Below, in pieces: positions 15,788 through 21,120 of a stretch of DNA of 21,120 nucleotides. Positions within the stretch are counted from its first letter, which is position 1. Each line of letters begins with the position of its first letter. The stretch lies in the IMG/VR virus record IMGVR_UViG_3300045973_000522, positions 1 through 21,120 of that record; one strand, written 5' to 3'. The translations under genes and the position numbers were made by a program. This stretch comes from a virus. The notes below the pieces were generated by a model. The model made no database searches, was not told the origin of the DNA, and saw only the letters and a list, made by a program, of their open reading frames with translations.

Positions 15788-17107
15788 CACCTGCTGCGCA
15801 ACCCGATTACCGTACACATCACCATCCGCATCAATCTCTTCCTCGATTTTCGCCATAGTTTCACTATTAGTATCATTGCCTAATATATTTCTAGCCACGC
15901 GCTTTTTAATCTCTCGATCAAATTCACCGCCTAACTGCATATTCACTGCCGTCATAGCAACATCCAATGTCTTTGCTAAATCAATCAGATTAAAATTCTT
16001 GTTATAAATCACCGAGCCTTCATCAGCGGTTTTCTGATACCGTGCCACCAAGTCTTTAATTTCCATCTCAGCGCGGCGCGTTTCATTATTAATCGTGGTC
16101 ATCGCGGCATTGGCTTCTTCAAAATGAAATGCCAACGCTACTCCCGACGCTTGCACACCACCGACAAATTCCAAATTAGCAGATCGGTAAATATCCCCCA
16201 CCGTATCAGCGATATATTTCCGATATGATTCAATAGAATCAGGTGGTGGCGCGATAAAAGCAGGCACACCGCTATTAGCAGGGTTATAAACTAAGCCGTT
16301 TTGCGTACCAATGGTTAAATTGCTCAACGCCGCGCGGTCTTCTTTGCTAGAAGCAGGTAGCGTTAAAATGGCAAACGTCTGATCACGCAACAACGCCCGC
16401 AATTCCGAATGCAGATTAAACAAACTCCAATTCAATGCCGACAAATCCGAAAAAAATGACGTGGACTTAGAATCCATCAAACGCAATTTAGGCATCGCGT
16501 GTAACTGAATAATAGGCACACGACCCAAACCATGCTCACCCGAAGCAACGCCTACAAGGTCTTCACCCGCTGACAACGACCACGACGTTTCAGTAAAGGT
16601 ACGGTAGCGCGTTTCATTATTGATGGTTTCTGAAAACGTCACCGACTTCCATTGCCCAAAACTGTCTTTAGTTTCATTGGTTAATTGCGTATGAAACCGA
16701 ACAGTTAAATACGGCAATGTTTCATCAGCTTTGGAAGTGGCTTTAGTCGGTGATTTATCGACAATGATATACACCGTGCCTAAGATATTGGCTAAGCGTT
16801 GATAATTTGCCAGCACATTATCTAAATCCGTTCCAATGCCATCAGCATTTTTTAAAAACGCGCTATAAACGTCATTTAAACCCGTTCTATTCGGTGGTAC
16901 TTTCCACAAATAACCGCCATACACATCCACAATCTTGCGGCAATAATTTGGGTAAATTGCTAACTGCTTACGGCGCAAAAACTCATCATCTTGTTCACGG
17001 ACATGACGCACCAGATAATCACCCGTCTTAAAACCGCCACTGCCTTCATAAGAAGCCAATAGAAACTGATCACTGCTTTTATTGATTGGATTAACTTGGC
17101 TTACCAT
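15779..17107 (-). CDS. Portal protein (SPP1 gp6 / DUF4055-like)
   Basis: A 442-aa protein between large terminase and minor head genes, the fixed portal position. Readable features: RKQLAIYPNYCRKIVDVYGGYLWK near 45-70, DGIGTDLDNVLANYQRLANILGTVYIIVD at about 90-118, the charged helix-rich region after 225 (LNWSLFNLHSELRALLRDQTF), IADTVGDIYRSANLEFVGG near 305-323, ASGVALAFHFEEANAAM, and a helical end. This pattern fits DUF4055/SPP1-type portals rather than the DUF935 portal (gp29) expected next to a Mu-type terminase. It would form the dodecameric ring for DNA entry. The gene is separated from the terminase by 123 bp of hairpins. Its last codons form part of another hairpin. Confidence 0.8.
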   Translation of the reverse strand: MVSQVNPINKSSDQFLLASYEGSGGFKTGDYLVRHVREQDDEFLRRKQLAIYPNYCRKIVDVYGGYLWKVPPNRTGLNDVYSAFLKNADGIGTDLDNVLANYQRLANILGTVYIIVDKSPTKATSKADETLPYLTVRFHTQLTNETKDSFGQWKSVTFSETINNETRYRTFTETSWSLSAGEDLVGVASGEHGLGRVPIIQLHAMPKLRLMDSKSTSFFSDLSALNWSLFNLHSELRALLRDQTFAILTLPASSKEDRAALSNLTIGTQNGLVYNPANSGVPAFIAPPPDSIESYRKYIADTVGDIYRSANLEFVGGVQASGVALAFHFEEANAAMTTINNETRRAEMEIKDLVARYQKTADEGSVIYNKNFNLIDLAKTLDVAMTAVNMQLGGEFDREIKKRVARNILGNDTNSETMAKIEEEIDADGDVYGNRVAQQVNG

Positions 17108-17120
17108 TTCACACCATCAT

Positions 17121-17223
17121 CGTTCCAACGCTCCGTGTTGAACGCAAAAGAAGACGCTCCAGCGTCGTTATACACAACGCTTTAGCGTTGCAACCTTCAT
17201 GACAACACAGAGCATTGTCATGA
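17121..17223. repeat. Cluster of four hairpins between terminase and portal genes
   Basis: Four inverted repeats in a row: an imperfect one at 17122-17143; GACGCT/AGCGTC at 17153-17166; CAACGCT/AGCGTTG at 17175-17190; and a 9-bp stem TCATGACAA/TTGTCATGA at 17197-17223 with a 9-base loop. They resemble the dispersed 'cgctccagcgtcg' palindromes remembered from gammaproteobacterial genomes. No gene is encoded in this gap (17108-17230). They could protect the mRNA 3' end of the terminase, or mark an insertion or recombination joint. Confidence 0.75.
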
Positions 17224-17230
17224 TAAGAAA

Positions 17231-18802
17231 TCACCGCAACCCCTTAATCCGCACCGTCTCATAACTCTGTACATGACCTTCTGCCTGTGTAGCCACATAA
17301 GACATTAGCCCAGCAATCGCACTATCACCATGCCGAAAATCACCATCACAGCCTTTGATACGCTTATCGCTCATCGTTGGGCGACCATTCACTAAGGTCA
17401 CATTACGATGATCAGCAATCACATCTTCAGAACGACCGATTAAAAAAGAACGGTCTTCAAATACTTGCCGATAACGCGGAAAATGCTCGCTATAGAACAC
17501 CGCCGATATTTTGATACAGCTCACTTGAAAAGGGCTGATATTTGAATTTTGTAACGCACCTTCTGCATGACTTGCGCCATTGCCGCCCGCATCGAACGCA
17601 GCATGATGCAACAACGGTACATTTTCTAATAAGTAATCCCGAATCAATGCCTGAACATCAAAAGGAATTTGTCGTAATTCAACCGCTACTGCTTGCATCC
17701 AGCGATTAGCTTCACGCTCCTGCATTAACCAAATAACTGATAAATCGTTATGCCGTGCAAAGTCTTGACCATACACCGTTCTATGCCCTGTCATGTTATC
17801 AATGACAGGTTTTAACACATCAACAATCCACTGCTTGGCTTCTTGAATGCGCGTAGGGCAAGTGACCCATTCGGCAGGTTTAGACCACCGCACGACAGGC
17901 ACACCGTCAATCATGCACTGTTCAAGCAACAAGCGAGTGAAATATGCGCCACCGCCACGCTTGGGAATACAACCTAATTCTTCGTCCGCATCTTCCTTGT
18001 TGGGATAACTGGCATATTGAGCATCACGCCATTCTTGCTCGCCTTTGGCTGTCCATTTTTTGCCAGTCACTAAACAAATGCGTTTATAAAATCCTTCATA
18101 AATCGCTGTATTAAAATCAATATAATGGTAACCCCAAGGCAATTTACCAGCTTTAATGTCCTTGATTAACTCGTTAAAATCGTTGTCTTCGCCGTTGTGA
18201 GTAGAAACAATAGAAACACGACCACCCCACATCAAAAACGCCATTGCGCCTTTAATTACTTCATGCAAATTGCGATGGAATGCCGCCTCATCAATTCGTG
18301 CATGACCTTGCCGACCTCGCCAATTCCAAGGCGAAGACGATAGCGCCTCATAAATATGACCACTGGCGAAATTCAACCGAAAACGGGTAATATCTTGCTT
18401 AGTTTCACCAATCACCTCACGTTCTCGACTAATATCAATCGCTGAACACACCGACCCATAAGCACGGGCAAATAACAACGCATCACCGATATTCTCAGCC
18501 GCCATGCCTAAGTTATAGCCCATGTAATACTGATTCATACCATTGACAGCCGACGCTTCTAACGCGCCTTCAGCCGCAAAACATCCCCACGAAAACCCGA
18601 CACGGCGACATTTCTCAGCAGCGCGTACTGGAGATAAATCAGCATTCCACCGAATCTGACTAGGCATCAAAATTTTAGGGACTTCACTCAAGGGAATTTT
18701 ATGCGTGGCGCGCAAGGCTTGCTGTTCATCAATCAGTTCGTACAAGTCCTTTTTTTCACCTGCTGAAATTTCAACGGGTTCAACGCTCACTTGGCTAGAC
18801 AT
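17231..18802 (-). CDS. Terminase large subunit, Mu gp28-like
   Basis: This 523-aa protein is the DNA-packaging motor. Numbered from the upstream TTG at 18811, an ATPase P-loop variant lies at 66-75 (EKCRRVGFSW, as in the 'RRxGxSW' form of Mu gp28), Walker B at 171-177 (ARIDEAAF) and a coupling motif near 201-207 (IVSTHNG). The C-terminal RNase H-like nuclease has candidate metal-binding aspartates Asp350 (YGQDFARHND), Asp407 (AFDAGGNG) and Asp496 (RHGDSAIA). I prefer the ATG at 18802 (MSSQVSVEPVEI) over the TTG. The start overlaps the DUF3486 gene by 8 bp. The nuclease cuts DNA during headful packaging; in Mu-like phages this begins from integrated copies. Confidence 0.92.
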   Translation of the reverse strand: MSSQVSVEPVEISAGEKKDLYELIDEQQALRATHKIPLSEVPKILMPSQIRWNADLSPVRAAEKCRRVGFSWGCFAAEGALEASAVNGMNQYYMGYNLGMAAENIGDALLFARAYGSVCSAIDISREREVIGETKQDITRFRLNFASGHIYEALSSSPWNWRGRQGHARIDEAAFHRNLHEVIKGAMAFLMWGGRVSIVSTHNGEDNDFNELIKDIKAGKLPWGYHYIDFNTAIYEGFYKRICLVTGKKWTAKGEQEWRDAQYASYPNKEDADEELGCIPKRGGGAYFTRLLLEQCMIDGVPVVRWSKPAEWVTCPTRIQEAKQWIVDVLKPVIDNMTGHRTVYGQDFARHNDLSVIWLMQEREANRWMQAVAVELRQIPFDVQALIRDYLLENVPLLHHAAFDAGGNGASHAEGALQNSNISPFQVSCIKISAVFYSEHFPRYRQVFEDRSFLIGRSEDVIADHRNVTLVNGRPTMSDKRIKGCDGDFRHGDSAIAGLMSYVATQAEGHVQSYETVRIKGLR

Positions 18803-19346
18803 CGGTTTCAATGCCTAAGAAATTAGCACGGATTGCCGCCCAATCGCTGTCTGACAAACCTGCTTTTTTAACCGCACTGCCCAATTCTTCAGCCGCTTTA
18901 GCGCGTTCCTTATCGCGAATATCACGCTCAAATTGTTTCTGATTTAATGACGACTTAGCGATATTGTTCAGCGATAACGAGGCATCTTTTAACAGCTTCA
19001 AACGGTCTTGTGCATTCGTGGCTTCGTCTAAATCTTGCAAAGTCACCATGACATCAAACAATTCAGATTGAATCATCGCAATCACCGCCGCCGACCGCTG
19101 ATCAGCATCATCGGGGGCAGATTCAGCAATCATGCGCGCGCCTTGCGTGGCATCTTTCACTTTTTGCAAACGCTTCTTGAGCATCAAGCCACGATCAGCC
19201 ACCGACGTACGATTAATTTCTAAACCGCGCTCCGCTAACCACGCGGTAATGCCGCTATAGTCTTTAAAGTTGCGCCGTTCAATCTCCGCATCCATCGCGG
19301 CAATTTGCTCAAGCGTCCAATGATCAATAATGGCTTTAGCTGGCAT
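18795..19346 (-). CDS. DUF3486 family protein, Mu gp27-like (probable small terminase)
   Basis: A 183-aa protein with the DUF3486 pattern: a helix-turn-helix-like N-terminus (IDHWTLEQIAAMDAEIERRNFKDYSGITAWLAERGLEINRTSV), then helices and a basic, coiled-coil-like C-terminal part (LNQKQFERDIRDKERAKAAEELG). It lies between gp26-like and gp28-like genes exactly as in Mu, where gp27 is taken as the small terminase that selects DNA. It overlaps the next gene by 8 bp and shares one base with the previous stop (TAATG). Confidence 0.88.
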   Translation of the reverse strand: MPAKAIIDHWTLEQIAAMDAEIERRNFKDYSGITAWLAERGLEINRTSVADRGLMLKKRLQKVKDATQGARMIAESAPDDADQRSAAVIAMIQSELFDVMVTLQDLDEATNAQDRLKLLKDASLSLNNIAKSSLNQKQFERDIRDKERAKAAEELGSAVKKAGLSDSDWAAIRANFLGIETDV

Positions 19347-19633
19347 TACAATACAGGTCTAGCAATATGAGGGACACTAAGACGGTTTAATGCCACGTCT
19401 TCACCTTGAGCGGTCAGCTTAACCGTGACCACCTCGCCTGAATTTACCGTCACTAAGCCTTGGTCTTTTAACCAAGCCAACTGCTGATCTAAACGGTCGT
19501 GAGAAATAGGATTACCAATCGCATCCAAAGCTCGATACAACAACGGTACGCCCATTTGATAATCAGAATCTTCATTCAAAATCGTTAAAATATCGCGGCG
19601 AAACTGCTCATTCTGTAATTGAGTTAAGCTCAT
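19346..19633 (-). CDS. Mu gp26-like winged-helix protein
   Basis: A 95-aa protein that reads as a winged helix: helix (QLQNEQFRRDILTILNEDSD), QMGVPLLYRALDAIG, recognition-like helix (SHDRLDQQLAWLKDQGLV) and wing (VNSGEVVTVKLTAQGED). The position between DUF2730 and DUF3486 genes matches Mu gp26. Possible roles are DNA binding during packaging or regulation, neither shown. Overlaps the previous gene by 4 bp (ATGA) and the following by 1 bp. Confidence 0.82.
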   Translation of the reverse strand: MSLTQLQNEQFRRDILTILNEDSDYQMGVPLLYRALDAIGNPISHDRLDQQLAWLKDQGLVTVNSGEVVTVKLTAQGEDVALNRLSVPHIARPVL

Positions 19634-20007
19634 TTGCCGCCATCCCGATCTAAAGCGTGACGCTTTAAGTTTTCTAGGTCGTTGATAATGTGCTTATTGC
19701 TACCGATTAACTGCTGTAATAAGCCATTAGACGAATTAATTTCTTTGTAAATTTTCTCAAGTTCCAAAGTATTTTTTTCATTCATTTTATGAAGGTCTTG
19801 ATTAGATGGAACGTGTAGCACGAATTCTTCCAAGCGTATAACACGCTTATCCAAACTGCTAATACCTTTAGTCGCATGATTATCAATGCGTTCAATGCTG
19901 CTAATCGTGGCAGATTGTTTTCTATACAGAAATTGTTGAATACCAATTAAGGCAATGAAGAGTGTTTGAGCAACGTCAAACCAGAATTTGTAAGCGATAT
20001 AATCCAT
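19630..20007 (-). CDS. DUF2730 family membrane protein, Mu gp25-like
   Basis: A 125-aa protein with one N-terminal membrane helix (about 8-27, FWFDVAQTLFIALIGIQQFL) then a basic KQS stretch and a long coiled coil (about 35-118). This is the DUF2730 (Mu gp25) layout; function in Mu is unknown, with an envelope or lysis-related role possible. It is the first gene of the late operon. The start ATG at 20007 has a good ribosome site, AAAGGA, 7 bases before it. That site is the 3' arm of a hairpin whose 5' arm overlaps the predicted late promoter. Confidence 0.82.
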   Translation of the reverse strand: MDYIAYKFWFDVAQTLFIALIGIQQFLYRKQSATISSIERIDNHATKGISSLDKRVIRLEEFVLHVPSNQDLHKMNEKNTLELEKIYKEINSSNGLLQQLIGSNKHIINDLENLKRHALDRDGGK

Positions 20008-20011
20008 GACA

Positions 20012-20048
20012 GTCCTTTAGATGCGTTTTTAGCGCATTATAAAGGACA
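20012..20048 (-). promoter_or_regulatory. Hairpin hiding the ribosome site of the first late gene
   Basis: On the minus strand GTCCTTTA (20048-20041) pairs with TAAAGGAC (20019-20012), and inside these ATGCG pairs with CGCAT, with a small bulge and a 7-base loop. The 3' arm contains the AAAGGA ribosome site of the DUF2730 gene. The 5' arm lies upstream of the start site predicted for the late promoter, so only transcripts reading through from mor would contain the full hairpin. Confidence 0.6.
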
Positions 20049-20081
20049 GAAAAATTAACCGATTGATAAGTAACTTTATCA
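20029..20081 (-). promoter_or_regulatory. Predicted Mor-activated late promoter
   Basis: The -10 is TATAAT (minus strand, 20041-20036), with the start site predicted near 20029. There is no recognisable -35. Upstream is a perfect dyad, TGATAA-N6-TTATCA (20081-20064), centred at 20072.5, that is about -43.5. In phage Mu the Mor protein activates the middle promoter Pm by binding a dyad centred at this distance, and Pm also lacks a -35. The activator gene is immediately upstream. The promoter would drive the DUF2730-to-fibre operon. Confidence 0.65.
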
Positions 20082-20084
20082 TAT

Positions 20085-20114
20085 CCCCCCTTTGAAAAAG
20101 GGGGGCTAGGGGGG
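20085..20114. repeat. C6/G6 hairpin repeat
   Basis: CCCCCCTTT (20085-20093) and AAAGGGGGG (20097-20105) form a 9-bp stem with a GAA loop, followed by CTA and another G6 (20109-20114). It starts two bases beyond the mor stop codon on the minus strand. Sequences of this type (repeated C6 blocks with TAG and TTTTTCAAA) are remembered as dispersed in several bacterial genomes. A T-run is absent, so it is not a classical terminator, although the stem is strong. Confidence 0.75.
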
Positions 20115-20116
20115 AT

Positions 20117-20548
20117 TTACAACGACAGCCAATCCATTTGCTTACATTGAACAGTATTGTGCAGATACTCCTGCTTTTCAATACGCCGTAACGCCATACT
20201 CACACCTACTTCTGACAAGCGATATTTTCTAGCAACCTCAGACAGCGTTAAACCCGTGCGTTTATCAGCCAAAATAGCACTATCACGGACAAAGTTTAAC
20301 GCTTTAATACACTGTGGACAGTAAAAAACACTGCCACCATAGACATAACACAGCTTAGTAAGCTCATCCAAGCCAATTAACAAGCTCAAAGGATGATCAG
20401 CATCGGGGGTTTTAGGGACAATCACGCGCGTACCGCGATACGCTTGAATCAATGCCAGCACACTGGCAATAGACAAGGTATTCAGCAACTCTTTAATGCT
20501 ATCAGGAAGGTATTCAATCGGGAGGGGGGAATCATCATAATGCGCCAT
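20117..20548 (-). CDS. mor: Mor/C-type transcription activator of late genes
   Basis: A 143-aa DNA-binding protein of the Mor family. Visible parts are the N-terminal dimer region (SIKELLNTLSIASVLALIQAYRGTRVIVPK), the Gly-Gly strand (YVYGGSVFYCP) expected in the linker, and a helix-turn-helix at about 101-124 (LTLSEVARKYRLSEVGVSMALRRIEK in the longer numbering 117-141). Mor and C of Mu activate middle and late promoters; here one protein sits just ahead of the late operon and probably does both jobs. The ATG at 20548 (MAHYDDSPLP) is preferred; an upstream TTG at 20596 adds 16 odd residues and overlaps the promoter. The start has no good ribosome site. A CPQC cysteine pair (residues 77 and 80) is unusual. 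Confidence 0.88.
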   Translation of the reverse strand: MAHYDDSPLPIEYLPDSIKELLNTLSIASVLALIQAYRGTRVIVPKTPDADHPLSLLIGLDELTKLCYVYGGSVFYCPQCIKALNFVRDSAILADKRTGLTLSEVARKYRLSEVGVSMALRRIEKQEYLHNTVQCKQMDWLSL

Positions 20549-20581
20549 TTCACTACGGATAAAAATGTTAAGTGAACAAAC

Positions 20582-20611
20582 ATTATAGCAAAGCAAAAAA
20601 AGACCTGTCAG
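20582..20611 (-). promoter_or_regulatory. Sigma70-type promoter for mor
   Basis: CTGACA (20611-20606, five of six consensus bases) and TATAAT (20587-20582, perfect) with an 18-bp spacer, giving a start near 20575 and a leader of about 27 bases to the ATG at 20548. The -35 lies in the 3' arm of the terminator that ends the upstream unit. No activator would be needed. Confidence 0.7.
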
Positions 20612-20633
20612 GTTTTGAAAACCTGACAGGTCT
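20595..20633 (-). terminator. Strong intrinsic terminator
   Basis: A perfect 15-bp stem (AGACCTGTCAGGTTT at 20601-20615 with its complement at 20619-20633) with a TGA loop. On the minus strand it is followed by six more T (20600-20595). It should end transcription of the small genes to the right. The plus strand has no T-run after the stem, so the direction is clear. Confidence 0.88.
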
Positions 20634-20638
20634 ATGCT

Positions 20639-20666
20639 GGATTCCCAAGCCTAGGCTTTGGACTCC
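20639..20666. repeat. 28-bp palindrome, copy 2
   Basis: Matches the copy at 9614-9641 in 26 of 28 bases, including a shared 20-bp block AAGCCTAGGCTTTGGACTCC. Central inner palindrome AAGCCTAGGCTT. It lies 12 bp beyond the stop codon of the 64-aa gene and just before the terminator. The two base differences reduce pairing of the outer arms. Confidence 0.8.
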
Positions 20667-20677
20667 TGTTAAAAGTG

Positions 20678-20872
20678 CTAAATCGATTGGTAATTAATAT
20701 CCAACTGAGTGTGAAGCAAGCCAAACACCACGCCTAACGATTCAGGATTGACCGTGATGCTGGTTTTATCAAAGCCATTTATCGTTAAATCGGCTAATAG
20801 CCCTGCAAGGTGCTTGGCTTGATAAAGCTGATAGTATTCTTGTTCAGTGATGCCATACACTAACTCGTTCAT
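20678..20872 (-). CDS. Small hypothetical protein (64 aa)
   Basis: I do not recognise this gene. The 64-aa product has an N-terminal helix (MNELVYGITEQEYYQLYQAKHLAGLLADLTI) and a C-terminal part ending in FGLLHTQLDINYQSI. Its ATG overlaps the stop of the upstream gene (ATGA), so the pair is translated together. It is the last gene before the strong terminator, thus the end of an early or middle transcription unit. Several phages carry small soluble proteins of this size here, often accessory regulators; nothing specific supports that in this case. Confidence 0.65.
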   Translation of the reverse strand: MNELVYGITEQEYYQLYQAKHLAGLLADLTINGFDKTSITVNPESLGVVFGLLHTQLDINYQSI

Positions 20873-21120
20873 GCTGCACCGCCTTGTTTAACAGGCATTG
20901 CAGGCAACAGACCATCATGACGGGCATTAAAAATCACTTGGCGCACGTTATTAAACGATTTACCTGTCACTTTAACGATTTCATAACGCGGTCTTCCTTC
21001 AAATTCCATTTGAATAATCTGGTCAGTCACCTTGAAAAACTCCTGCTTTTCGCGCTCCTCCTGTTGGATTTTCGCTAAGGTTTTGTTGAGGTCGAGTTTT
21101 AAACACTCTTCGGCAGATAG
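20869..21120 (-). CDS. Hypothetical protein, C-terminal part (5' end outside window)
   Basis: An open frame that enters at the right edge and ends with TGA at 20869-20871, overlapping the next ATG. The 83 visible residues start LSAEECLKLDLNKTLAKIQQ, continue with a charged helix (EEREKQEFFKVTDQIIQMEF) and end with a basic beta-like part (GRPRYEIVKVTGKSFNNVRQ) and MPVKQGGAA. The family is not recognised. Frame openness and the ATGA junction are the evidence; the start and any N-terminal domain lie outside. Confidence 0.6.
   Translation of the reverse strand, partial: LSAEECLKLDLNKTLAKIQQEEREKQEFFKVTDQIIQMEFEGRPRYEIVKVTGKSFNNVRQVIFNARHDGLLPAMPVKQGGAA

Noticed and set aside
20549-20596. N-terminal extension of the Mor-like protein from TTG
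   Set aside because: The extra 16 residues (beginning LCYNVCSLNIF) do not fit the family and the codons overlap the -10 box; the ATG at 20548 gives the normal length.
20595-20633. Attachment site or operator for a repressor
   Set aside because: The long perfect inverted repeat could be an operator, but the T-run directly after it on the minus strand and its position after the last gene of a unit are better explained by an intrinsic terminator.
1-21120. tRNA or rRNA genes
   Set aside because: I saw no cloverleaf-like sequence or rRNA segment in any gap; the intergenic stretches are short and filled with the palindromes described.

Overview
The window is the late (structural) half of a tailed phage, most likely a prophage of a gammaproteobacterium. 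Every gene I accept lies on the minus strand, so the operon reads from right to left. Genes are packed with 1-17 bp overlaps or a few bp of spacing. The host assignment is weak. It rests on moderate GC, and on intergenic palindromes of the 'cgttcccacgc..gcgtggga' kind and a C6/G6 hairpin, which I remember as dispersed repeats in gammaproteobacterial genomes. No integrase, transposase or host gene is visible.

Right end (21120 to about 20580): the tail of an upstream gene and a 64-aa gene, closed by a strong intrinsic terminator. The -35 box of the next promoter lies inside the terminator stem. That promoter serves a Mor/C-type activator gene (20117-20548). Downstream of mor comes a C6/G6 hairpin. 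After it lies what looks like the late promoter: a perfect TGATAA-N6-TTATCA dyad centred about 43.5 bp before the predicted start site, with a TATAAT -10 and no -35. This is the geometry of a Mor-activated promoter in phage Mu.

Packaging and head (20007 to 11313): Mu-like gp25 (DUF2730), gp26-like, gp27 (DUF3486, probable small terminase) and gp28-like large terminase come first. After a cluster of hairpins the module changes to non-Mu parts: an SPP1/DUF4055-type portal, an F/gp7-type minor head protein, a scaffold-like protein with an unexpected N-terminal hydrophobic segment, an HK97-fold major capsid protein, a Bbp16-type cement protein, a 54-aa gene and connector/completion proteins.

Tail (11311 to 1): tail terminator-like protein, a small two-helix membrane protein (holin-like), a 65-aa protein, major tail protein, assembly chaperone, and a 1504-aa tape measure protein carrying an embedded tail-lysozyme domain. 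Next is the tail-tip set also found in gene transfer agents (DUF2460, DUF2163 with four cysteines, NlpC/P60 peptidase, phage-tail_3/J-like protein). Last is the start of a fibre gene with 252-bp tandem repeats that runs off the left edge. A long tape measure, a tail tube and no contractile sheath indicate a siphovirus.

The whole reads as a mosaic: Mu-type late control and DNA packaging, a non-Mu head, and a GTA/lambda-like tail tip. Short palindromic repeats sit at several of the joints. All functional calls come from reading the translated sequences and remembering family features; no database search was possible.
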